From: Apteryx mantelli
Taxonomy: Eukaryota > Chordata > Aves > Apterygiformes > Apterygidae
NCBI RefSeq assembly: GCF_036417845.1
Contig: NC_089983.1
Location: forward strand, 50,657,297 to 50,721,296
DNA: 64,000 nucleotides
Direction of reading: 5' to 3'
The translations under genes and the position numbers were made by a program. The notes below the pieces were generated by a model. That model was not told where the DNA came from. It saw only the letters and a list, made by a program, of their open reading frames with translations, and did no database searches. Shown one piece after another: positions 1 to 50,115 of this stretch (positions are counted from its first letter, which is position 1; each line of letters starts with the position of its first letter).

Positions 1-1257
1 ACAGAAAATAACAAATGGTGATGCAATCCGCCATGCAAGTACACTTAAAATATTAATCTTAAGTGTCAAGAACTAGGATGGCAGAAAGCAAATTAATCTT
101 CTGAAGTCATGGGCATTGCTCCAGCATAGGGCCTTGAGCATTAGCTCTGCCAGTCACAAGTGCTACAGCCACAGTTCCTGCACAGGTCTAGATCTTGTGC
201 GCTTTCCCCAAGCGCTCTGCAACAATCAGGTGGACGGAGTTGTAACGTAGCTGTGCCTAGAAATGAATCTTTCTCCCTAGCTCATTTTACCAAAAGACTG
301 TGTGCTAGGGAAAGAGATGAAAAGGGAGAATGAGAAATTAGGTTTTGGCTTGGCTTTTTTAAACTGTTTTCCAGGAATTAATTTTGTTAAAGCTTTGTAC
401 TAAAACATCAAAAGGCACTAAGAAATGTTACCAGTGACAGATTGGCAAAATGTTATTTAAAAATACATACTTTCTTAGTTTATATAGAATTTCTCCCATT
501 CCATCCCTATGTACGTATCAGAAAAGTATCACCTGTGTTATTTTTCCTAATTACTGGTTAAAAAAAAAGAACAAAACCAAAAGTCCTTAACTGATATGTT
601 CAGCTCAGATGAACAAAACAAAATAACTGCAAATCCTAACTATAATATTTTAAATAAAAATCAAGACAATAAAAATAAAAGCTAATAAAAAACAAACTAG
701 ATGCTTTTGTTCACAGTATACATGCTTAGTGGAATTTTCACCTTATTTATTTGCTTAGGTAATGATAAATATAGTATTTAAAAATGCATTTTACTGACAG
801 CCACTTTTCAGATTTCTGTGTAAAAATATATAAAAAGCTTGATTAAATTTGGTCTTTTACCTGGCTTGAGGATAAAATGTGTGGTTTCTTTTATAAACAT
901 GCTTGAAACAGTTCAGGTTATTTGCAATATATTTTGGGTTTGACTAGGATAAAAAGCACAAGAATAGCAAAAGTTATTTTTAGACTGTAGTGGTGTTTTA
1001 AGCTCCTTTCTATTTGCCTAGTGTCTATTTTTCTTTAGAAAACCAAGGTGAGTCAGTGACTTGCTGTATGAAACATGAACTACAAGTCAAAAGCTGCCCC
1101 TTTCAGTGGCCAACTATGAAGCTTGATGTCAGTGCTCTGGTTTGGGCACATAAATACTGAACCACGTTATGTGAGGTAGACCAAAAATAAAAATAATATC
1201 ACATGTTAAAAGATGAACAGAAGAATTCATTCCTTCCTCTTCTTCCAAAGAGATTTG
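1..1257 (-). other. ACVR1C: ACVR1C 3'UTR and downstream flank
   Basis: AT-rich sequence with no plausible ORF, immediately downstream of the ACVR1C stop. Mammalian ACVR1C has a long 3'UTR, so most or all of this stretch is probably transcribed, but the distal end cannot be placed. It includes several ATTTA pentamers in the transcript sense and the AATAAA noted separately. No repeat family was recognised. Confidence 0.6.
746..751 (-). terminator. Possible proximal poly(A) signal AATAAA for ACVR1C
   Basis: AATAAA in transcript sense, about 510 nt after the stop codon, followed within 30 nt by a TGTATACTGTG stretch that could serve as a GU-rich element. It is a sequence match only. An AT-rich 3'UTR gives such hexamers by chance, and the main site may lie outside the window. 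Confidence 0.3.
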
Positions 1258-40633
<39,376 letters not shown>

Positions 40634-40702
40634 AGCTGCGAGGCGGCGCGGGGCGGCAGGGGGCCGGCGCGTCCCGCAGCTGGGCTCCCGCCCCGCCGAG
40701 CC

Positions 40703-40723
40703 CCGCCGCCGCCGCCGCCGCCG
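40703..40723 (-). repeat. (CGG)7 trinucleotide repeat in the ACVR1C 5'UTR or promoter
   Basis: Seven perfect CCG units on the plus strand, CGG in the transcript sense, 70-90 nt upstream of the ACVR1C ATG. If the start site is upstream, it lies in the 5'UTR. Confidence 0.9.
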
Positions 40724-41029
40724 CGCTGCCGCCCGCCCCCGCGGCAGCTGCGCCGCGCCGCCCGCCGCCCGCAGCTATAGCCGGTGCCGGGGCGGGGCCT
40801 GGCGCCCGCTCCCCCCCGCCCCGCCCCTCCCGCGCGGCCGCACCTGCCCGCCCGCCCGCTCCGCCTCGCCGCCTCACCGGCCAGAGCCGCAGGGCAGCGC
40901 CGGGCCGCGCGCCCAGGCACCGCCTCAGCGGGCGGCGGCGGCCCCCGCGGGCCGCCCCGCGCTCCGCGCCCCCTGACCCGGGGATGGGGGGCCGACAGCG
41001 GCCGGAGGGCGACGGCTGCTTCGGGCACG

Positions 41030-41101
41030 AGGACCGTTAGGGCCGTTAGGGGCGGGGCCGCCGGGCGGGGGCCGTTAGGGGCGGGGCCGCGGCCGTTGGG
41101 G
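41030..41101 (+). repeat. Short direct repeats with GC boxes upstream of ACVR1C
   Basis: GGCCGTTAGGGGCGGGGCCG occurs at 41041 and again at 41070. A third partial GGCCGTTGGGG is at 41091, preceded by GACCGTTAGG near 41032. Each full unit carries a GGGGCGGGG SP/KLF-type site. It lies about 410-470 bp upstream of the start codon. Confidence 0.8.
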
Positions 41102-42206
41102 CGCCTCGGCCCCCTCAGCGCGGGGCGCGAAGGGGAGCGGCGCGGCGGTTACCTGCCTCCGGGCGGCCTCCGCGCACACCGGGCGGCCGCCAGCGCCAGA
41201 CACGCGGCGGGAGTCGTGCGGAGCGGCCTGCATGCCGGTAAACGCCCGCGAGGCGGACAGCCCTCGGCCTTCCCTGGACGGTCAGTCCTAGCAGCGACCT
41301 TCCTCTAATTTTTGAAAACAGCAGTTAGTGACATTTGTCAGTTCAGCCTTTTACAGGCTACTTAGTTTTACCTGGCACTTCCAAATGATCTGTCAGATTC
41401 CATAGTTTTACTGAAAATCTGAAAAAAGAGAAAGCATCCTCATCACCATCTGCTTATTTTATACATGTAATTTTTCTTAAGTATTTGTTTGGGGTTACAA
41501 CACTGGTTATATCCACACGGTCTTCACTAGCTCTTACTCCTCCATGTTTTTGCACTGTGGAATCACAGCAGTCTCCCTTCTGACCTATTAACTAGGCTGC
41601 TTCCGTTTAGCATACCATCTAGTGTCATTCTGAATGCCCCCCCCACCCCCGTTTTGAGGCAATTATAGTTAAGGAGTTTCAGCAAGGTCCTGGGAGTTAG
41701 GAAGTCAATGCATTCTGATGCATTGCTGCTAACACATTAGAAAAATGATTTAGGACTCCTTTCAGTAGAGTCTGATGGTTTGGAATGGTGTCCCAAATAA
41801 CCTTTTTGCTGAAGACTTGCCTATAGGGCTAAAAGCACAAGGATGTGTCTGAATTGATGCTCCCACTCCACCTCTTTGAGCTTAGGTACCAATTAACATC
41901 CACAATTAGGCATCTCCACTCATCTGGGATCCAAAACCTGGGATCCTCCCTTACACCCTGGCTTTGAAAAGCTAAGTAGGTCTAACTTGATTCTTTTAAA
42001 ATACTCAAGAGGAGGAGTGCCCAGCTGTGTACAACAAACCTAGTGATGAAAGTGTTCATCCAGGACATGAGAAAGTTAGGCTCAGTTTCCTCTGCAGCTT
42101 AAAACTACGTGCCACCTCTCCGGAGAGAGCCCGTTAGCTGACCACTGGCTTGGCTAAGGGCTCTCTGCACCTCTCATGAAAGGTGTGCCCAAGGGAGGTG
42201 GTTTCA

Positions 42207-42228
42207 GGAAGGAAGGAAGGAAGGAGGG
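42207..42228 (+). repeat. (GGAA)n microsatellite
   Basis: AGGAAGGAAGGAAGGAAGGA, about five units, upstream of ACVR1C. GGAA is the ETS-factor core, but this short tract may have no function. Confidence 0.85.
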
Positions 42229-43288
42229 AACAACACAACAGACAAAAGGGCAAACCTCCCTTACAGGCTACATTTACATTCAGGCATAGATCAAATGTAC
42301 ATTACCTGGGGTAAAGGGACAAGAGCCCAAGCATCCGTTTGTCCAGCTGTTCTGCTAGGCTACAGAAACATGTCATCTTCTCTTCCCTTTTTCTTATCTG
42401 TGAATACTGTTCTTTGTCCTCAAAATCAAAACATTTAGCAAAGACTGTTAGGTTAAACAGATCCTACTTAGAGTACAACACACCAAACTATTTTTTGTTT
42501 AAGTGTTATAGGTTCGGTCCATGAATTTTATCATGCATTTATCTGAACTTATGTGCTCAAATTAATACTATTTGATTTCAGTATTTCTGCATGAGTGCTG
42601 TTTCACAAGCAGTATCACTGACTAAATACTTTCAGAAAGAAAATGAATTAACACTATACCAAGAGAAAGCTTAATATACAATTACAGAAAAGATGAAATT
42701 TAAATAGTCTAGAATTAAGTAGCCATTAAATATGACAAAAGATAGTCCTACAGTTTTGTTTTTTTTTTTAATCGGTATCCAAATAAATTCAGGTACGATA
42801 TTCAGAGGACTTCTGCATCACCCCATTGCTACTTAAACACAGCAAGAATTACAACAGTTTATTACAACCAAGTCTAACAGGTTCATAGTAAATGTTCTGT
42901 TCCGTTTTTATAAAAAGATTTGTGATTGTAACAATTGTTGGCTATTTACTGTAATAGTATCCCCAAGTCTACTCTGTCTCACAACATAAGTAAGAGGCAA
43001 GGCTTTTGTTCTAAAAGCTTCCAGTTTGATTTCAAAAATAAGTCAAGTTAAAGGGGTACAACAGAAAGAAAGTTCCATACTTTCTCCCCTCCAGTATAAT
43101 AATGGAGCAGAGCCTAGTGATTTGCAGCGTATCCTCTATATAATCTCACAGCCTTTGGAAAACCTATTGTGTAAACTTACTCTCAAGCAGGTTATAGAGC
43201 CAGATTCAACTCCTGCCTAATGATGAGACCATTACCTATGTTACCAGTTGGTACCTGACTGCTGGAGATGACTGATAGTCTATAAAAG

Positions 43289-43354
43289 TGTGTGTGTATG
43301 TGTGTGTGTATATATATATATAAAATATATATACACAAATATATATATATGCGC
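43289..43354 (+). repeat. TG/TA compound microsatellite
   Basis: GT repeats with one interruption pass into TA repeats, then a short AAATATATAT segment and a second TA run ending in GCGC. Largely alternating purine-pyrimidine. Confidence 0.93.
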
Positions 43355-43646
43355 AGAGTGACCAGGTATAAGTGGTAACAATTTCAGCAACATATTTCAC
43401 TATGATTCTGATACTGCAGACAAGTTCACCATGCTTGGAAAGCTCTGACTGTCCACTAATGTTCTTGCATAGAATAGTTTTTATCAGATTGTTATTCTTT
43501 TGGAGTGGCATTCATCAATTTATACATGTGTTGGAAGCTATGGGACAAGACAGAATGACCTGTATTGCTTATACAATTTCTAAGTCTAACATTAAAGTAG
43601 GTAGCAGAACCTCATCAACAAAGCTTAATAAGCCAAAGTCTCAAAA

Positions 43647-43676
43647 AAAAAAGAAAAGAAAGAAAGAAAGAAAGAA
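43647..43676 (+). repeat. A-rich (GAAA)n tract
   Basis: An A run followed by AAGAAAGAAAGAAAGAAAG. Simple repeat in intergenic DNA. Confidence 0.9.
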
Positions 43677-44708
43677 TGCAGGGAGGAACCTAATTCGCTG
43701 TCAGTGTAAATGTGGACAAACTAGTTTGTGTGTGTAATCCCAGAAGTGAGATGTACTGAGATCTGCAACTCCATTGGCTCCAGTAGGAATGGATTTTTTT
43801 AAAGCAACATTTGTGAACAGAATCTAGGGATTACCTGGATTTGCACTGTAGGAGCGCAATGCATCTTTGACAGCCAGCTGTGTCATTACTATATAGAAAG
43901 CCAGTGGGAGTCTATGCATCATGCATACTTCAAACCCAGGTAAGAAGATAGACCATGCTCAGGGACAGATCACTCAGCCAACTGCAACTTCCACTGGCTT
44001 CCAGATCCTTTCCTAATGCAACTAAGCATGTGTAAATATTCTTCTCTATCCTATGGGATATCCTATGAGTATGGGCCTGGAAGGGAGAAATTGAACACTA
44101 ATTATCAACTCCTAATTACATTACTGCTGTTGTCTCTCCTTTTGTTTTTTTGTTTTGTTTTGTTAACAGTCTGGGTTGCTTGCTTTAATAATTTCTGTTA
44201 ATTACAGCACACAATGGAAGAACCATACTTCATGTTCTAATCAGCAATGCCAAAATTAGACTCCATTTGCCTTAATTAGTTTGTCCTCAGTGTATCATGC
44301 CTTTTGTTAAGTGAAATTTGTGAATGTTAATGCTTTTTGGTTTGATTTTCAGAAAGGCAAAGTGCCTGACCTTGCATTGAAGTCAATGGGAGCTAAGATT
44401 ATAAATTGCTTGTACTGTATGCACCACATGGCTTGTATGTACCACATGCAACAAGTTATGTAAATTTGGATTAGGTATACTTCTGTCAGATATTATTTCA
44501 TTGACCCTCGCACATTAACCCTTCACACAAATATAGATATTATATATCTAAACAGAACAACGCAGCTCCAAATTAGAACTGTTCTTTAGCTGCGTCTACA
44601 TTATTCCTTGAAATGAAGTTGTAATAAAGATATTGAATCTTTCTGGCATTATTGGGGCCTACATCCTGGTTTGGTGTGGTGTTTTGTTTTTGTTTTGGGG
44701 TGGGTTTT

Positions 44709-44724
44709 TTTTTGGGGGGGGGGG
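44709..44724 (+). repeat. Adjacent T and G homopolymers
   Basis: A T run (about 44705-44713) passing directly into G11 (44714-44724), within a GT-rich stretch from about 44670. Confidence 0.92.
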
Positions 44725-45674
44725 AGGGCTAGTATCTCTCTTTTTCCCCTCTCACACCTACCATCACAACTGCATTTTTGGGGAGAACCAAAACACTGAA
44801 ACTCCGAAAATAAGTCCCCCATTTATGTATTGTGGCAACCTTAATCCCTTCCTTCCTGTTCATCTCTTCCTCCACCATCCATAATAATTTATGAACTTCC
44901 AGTTTGATATCTTTATTCATGATAACAACTAGCACCTTGTGGTCAAAAAGATCTAGTCCAAGAAATAGTATGTACAAAGTATATCTTACTAGATAAAAAG
45001 TGTAAAGAAATCTCTCCTCCTTTCAATAAAAGAGAGCTGCTCTAAAATACATTTGCAAGGAAACATATATATCATGAGCACCCTAGAAACTCATACAGAA
45101 AAAGAAACAAATTGTTTACAACCAGCCATTATTTTTGCTTATCCCACTCTTAGCTACAGAGATACAAGGGTATGAAGAGGCTTAATACTATGAAGTTTTG
45201 GCATGTTATTGAGCTGCCAAGTACTATATGACTTCTCTTTTATAAATCTAATGGCAACATCAATAGCTTTATTTCTTGCTTGGACCAAAACTAACCGGAA
45301 GTGTGAGCCTGAGATGCACAAAAATTACAAGATTGCTTTCCAGATACATCAGTGAAAGTCAGCCGTAATAAAAGACCACTTTCTGACAATGCATGACTTT
45401 AGCTCTAAGCCACACATGACCGTCTATTAAAAAAACAGAGAAATCGATGTAAAAGCCAGGATGCTCTAAGTGGTTTCCTTATTCTTCACTCTGGGATTGA
45501 ATGTATGAGAAACTAAGGTAAGAAAAGAACTGAGGATTGTTATAGACAGATTTAAAATTAATACTTACTAGGAATAATAATAGCTTTCTGCATTCTAATC
45601 AAGTACCTTGTCCATTATGAGAGGAAAGGTTTTTGAGTTTTTTTGAGGACTTCAGGGTTTGTTTGTTTGTTCGG

Positions 45675-45703
45675 TTTTTTTTTTTTTTTTTGGGGGGGGG
45701 GGG
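45675..45703 (+). repeat. T17-G12 compound homopolymer
   Basis: Seventeen T (45675-45691) followed directly by twelve G (45692-45703), preceded by GTTTGTTTGTTCGG. Same architecture as 44705-44724. Confidence 0.94.
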
Positions 45704-48271
45704 TGATGCTCTATCATTGTCTAACGCCAGTCTTTAAATCCCATTCACTTGTATCCTGATTTGCAACATTCCCTTTGTATTTATCCTGCAAAGCGTCTCT
45801 AAATTTATATCCTTGTACTCCTGCCATACAAAGACAGTAGTCTACATGGAAATCACATGGAATTATTTGCACTCAATGGGGAAATCATAATACTACATGA
45901 TTTTTTCACCACAGGTAAATAGCTTCTGATAATGCAAACGTAATGATCTGTCCTTCTGTCTTTCCTGTAAGCTATAATGCTACAGAATTAAGACAAGCAG
46001 AGAGTAGCAGAGCTTAAAGAAAAACTGTGAGTATGTGGAAGTGCAGTTCTTTTGACTTCACAAATCACATCTCTAACAGTTGTTTAATGGAGGAATGAAT
46101 ATCCACACAATTCTTGAGCAGTGAAAACTTGCCCCAAGATTGAAGAAGCCAAATTGGAATCTTACCACCTTCAGGCTATTTTCTATGACAGTTCTCACCT
46201 CAGTCACCTCAAGTTTCTTTTCCAGCAATCCTCTATCACCAGTTCAATATAACATTTGGGGGGTGAAGAGATTCACAGGAAGTTATTTCTCACCTGAATA
46301 TACTCCATTTCAGAAAATTTTCATCTTCATGTCTTGAGCAAGAGCTGGAAGGACAGATTTACATCAGGAGCAGCAGATGCAAATAGACAATGACTAAAAC
46401 CAAAATAACAAAATAATTGTGAAAAGGAAGCGCTTACTTAAGAAATCCTGCTTACAGTAAAATCAGAACTTTTTAGCTTGCAAACATTTTTTTAAAAACA
46501 CATAAATAACCCAGACATGCCACATAAAGACATATTAAAGGACAGAAGTATACTACCAGACACCATTCTTATGTAATTCTTTGCAGTAGGTTTTTTAGAA
46601 GAGTGGAGGGGTGGAGTTGTTTAAGGAGAAGCTCCTTCCCTGTGTTCCCTCCCTGTCATTCACCTAGAAAGAGTATACCTGCTTGCTCAGAACATTCTAG
46701 GTGTTAAATTAATTCTGTCTTTTCTTTCAAAATGCCACAGAGTTCAAAGAGCTCATATAGTGGATGTTATTTCTAATTACAGTCAAGGATTGAAAAAGTT
46801 GAAAACTTTGGCAAAAGAAAAATGCTCACTAGAAATTGTATTTCCTCTTTTATAATGATAGTAACTTTGTTCCAAGATAACATCTACAATGTTAATGGCA
46901 TGGAACACAGCCCAAGAGGCAGTAAATTATTTTTAATATATTGTTGACAGAAGTTGCATGAAAAAATGTTGTTAAAACATTAGATAGATTTGTTGGGCAA
47001 ACCAATTTTTTTTTGGTTGGAGTTAAGATAGATGACTGATGATGCATTATGTCAAGAAAGTTTTGGTGAAATACATTAAAACTATCTGAATATATGTTCC
47101 CCTTGCTTAAATTTGTATTTATGCTTGTATTTATGAAAGAAAAGGAGTATGTAAGAATAATAATAATATTGTTCTATCATACTTACTAGGTAAAATGCTC
47201 TCACCAGCTTTTTCATATAGCATATGACAATGCTGTCAGTGTTACCTATTTTAAACAAGACTCCTTTTGAATGATTTAATAGTGGAGAATGTTACGCATC
47301 TTCAAAACACACTTGAAACTTTTTGTGTCCATCTAGGCTATTAAAAATAAATTATCTGTACATTTCATGCTATTATATTTTATAGTATATGATGTCTACA
47401 AGATTTGAAACAATGCATTTCCAATTGTTCAGTCAGGTCATAACCTCTGATTTCAGTAAGTTTCATTTAAATAAGGTCATCAGTGTCATTAAGAGTATAA
47501 CAATTATTGATATATAATTAGAAGGTGCTTACCTTTCAAAATGATTTTGAAACTGAGTCAAAAAAAATCCAACCCCCCAAAAACTCATTTATATCCTCTC
47601 AACCCTTTTCTCCATTTAGTTCTATTTGTTGCCCTCCAGTCCTTAACCTAAGCCACTATTTAGAAAGTACCTAAGGTTGCTACAGTATGTAATAAAGTCC
47701 AGTGCTGAAGCAACAACATATACACTTACATGGCTTTTTACAAATCTCATACCATGAACATGGGCTTTTTTTGTTTTTCATTGAGACTACAAACATTACT
47801 GGACTCTAAAACCCTAAATTTGGTGAACTGTTTGAAATATAACAAAGCAGAAAACATAGTAACCTGAATTTTTTAATTGAAATTCTGTAATTTAAGAGTG
47901 GAATTCTCTATATTTTGTTTTTATTAATGTAGAAGTAAAAAATTAAAAGTAGTGAGAACCCTCCTCTTGCCTCCGCACATCACCATTCATGGTCCACTAA
48001 TACAGATACTAGAAACAACTCCCACTGAAGTCACCTGAACTGAGACAGAAGTCTGCCTTAATGGACCACTGGCTTCAACTGCCCAACATTTTAGGAACTA
48101 TTCAGAAGTAGTTTTAAAGGTGGGGTGGGGGAGGAGAGCCAATTGCTCGCATCTTACTATGTTTCCAGAGCATTTAAGTGATTTGCATGTTTGGGTGCCC
48201 AGTTACCCATGATCACTGATTTTTCACCCTTTGTCTCTAATCTTCATCAGGCCTTTGACACACCAAATGCT

Positions 48272-48291
48272 GGGGGGGGGGGGGGGGGGGG
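48272..48291 (+). repeat. G20 homopolymer
   Basis: Twenty consecutive G, the longest G run in the window and able on its own to form a quadruplex. Its length is likely inexact in any assembly. Confidence 0.92.
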
Positions 48292-48840
48292 AAGGAGGAG
48301 AAGAAAAAACAAAATAAAACAAAAAAACACTTTGAGGCTATTGTGAGGCAAACGTGTTCCCAAGGTAGATGTTTGCATGGCATGGTTCATAGTAGGACAG
48401 AAATAGCATATCCTAGGGATTTAAGAGTCTTTGGAAATGGGTAACACTATAAAAACATTTGCCAACTGGAAGTACTTCTAGGGTTGGCTGGAAAACAAGA
48501 ATTTTGTTTTGTAATTTGTTTTGCTCCACATCAGGACAAAACTAAGACCTACTGAAATTTTATGCAAGCAAAACAGAACAAAACAGAGACATGCTGGAAT
48601 GGCCAACAAGTCTGTAGTTAGTCACTTACCTTAGCCCTCTGCATCCCAGGTCAGTGTCTTAAATACTGAGCTGTCTTGCAGCATATCTATCTACCGTTCT
48701 GTTCATTCAGAAATTCTATGAATCCTTCCAAAAAAATTTTCCAAAATGATATATTTCTGCAAAACATTACACTGCTGACCATGGCAATTAAAAAAAAAAG
48801 TCAAAGAACTGCCAAGCTGTTCCAAGAACCATTGTACCTT

Positions 48841-48857
48841 CCCCCCCCCCCCCCCCC
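48841..48857 (+). repeat. C17 homopolymer
   Basis: Seventeen consecutive C, about 550 bp from the G20 run and complementary to it. Confidence 0.92.
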
Positions 48858-49092
48858 AGTGCCTGGTACTTGTATGATTAGTGAATTAAACTGAACTAGG
48901 TAAAATCATAACATAGAACATCTGATCTTAAGCAAGCTTATAAAGAAGCTAGTCAGACACCAGCTCAGCTGAAGCAACTCAGTTCAATTCTCAATTTCAG
49001 ACCATAGCATGGGGGGGAGGCAGGAACACTTTAGTGTACAAATTAGATGATCTACCTTCACCCAAATCCCTTGTCTGGACTTCTTTACGTCA

Positions 49093-49144
49093 GTGTGTGC
49101 GTGCATGTGCATACACGTATGTGTGTGCATGTGCATACACACAT
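49093..49144 (+). repeat. 52-bp perfectly alternating purine-pyrimidine tract
   Basis: Every base alternates R-Y from 49093 to 49144. Within it GTGCATGTGCATACAC occurs at 49101-49116 and again at 49125-49140, 24 bp apart. Typical of a decayed (TG)n microsatellite and prone to Z-DNA. Confidence 0.9.
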
Positions 49145-49419
49145 TTTTTTTTACTATAGGATCACGTGATCTCCTTCACTAAAACATGCACTAAATGCAC
49201 TAGAACATTCTTTCTAGAAAATAGGTTTTACAAGAATAACAGTGGGAGGTTACATCTTTGCCACCAGACCCCTGAACTTGTGGAATTCCAGAAGTATCAG
49301 TTTTATTTGTAAACCTGTCAAGATCTACATATAGCCTCTGTGAAGAAACAGTAAGACAACATGGATTTAAGTGCCATCAACATATTGATGACTATCTTCT
49401 ATTCTTATTTCAATATGTA

Positions 49420-50115
49420 AATTGTATCAGTACTACCAAGGTGGCCCAGGCCTTGGATGAGATTAGCTCATATGTGAAAAACAGCCTATGGAAGTCGACC
49501 CGAAAGCATCCTTTTTGTTGGAGGAGAAAAGCACTTTCTAGAAAAGCTTGATGAATCTGAGGTACATATAAAGGAAGTATTAGACCAGACAAGTTGGTCG
49601 TCAGGTCAGTCACCCAGAGCAGATGCCATTACCCTGTGAGCTCTGAAAGCATTCACGTGCAATTGCAGAGTTTACGGCCAAGGTGCGTGAGTTACCATTA
49701 CAAATGGCCACCATGCCAGAGGACTGTTAGATTGCTAAGGTAACTCTTACCTACAAAAAGGACACTAGAAAAAGATGCGGGGAATTACAGACCAGTGAGT
49801 CATATATATCCACAGATCTGTCTATCCATCAATAAAAAAAAAATAAGAGGACTGAGCACACAGATAAACTGTTCAGAAAGAGTGAGCACGACTGAAAAGG
49901 GAAATCCTGCTTCACTGACTGACTGGAGTTTCTATGAGGTGTAAGTATGTGAATAAAAGGGATCCAAAGGACATAGCATGTCTGGATTTTTTCAAAAAGC
50001 CTTTCAACAACATTCCACACCAAAGGTTATCAGAGAAGCAAAGTCATCTTTGGGTTCTTTGGATTGAAAGCTGGATGAGTAATAAGGAGCAAAGGGCTTA
50101 GTGGTCACTTTTCAA
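49420..50115 (+). mobile_element. Ancient CR1/L3-like LINE fragment (N-terminal part of reverse transcriptase)
   Basis: Colinear with the amniote CR1/L3 region upstream of the palm domain. Markers are GGGGAATTACAGACCAGTGAG (49779-49799, encoding the G-N-Y-R-P-V-S motif of LINE reverse transcriptases), ATGTCTGGATTTTTTCAAAA followed by AGCCTTTCAACA (the D-F-S-K-A-F-D region, mutated), TTCCACACCAAAGGTTATCA and GTGGTCACTTTTCAATG. Many stops, so it is a dead relic. Plus strand. Ends are approximate. Confidence 0.7.
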
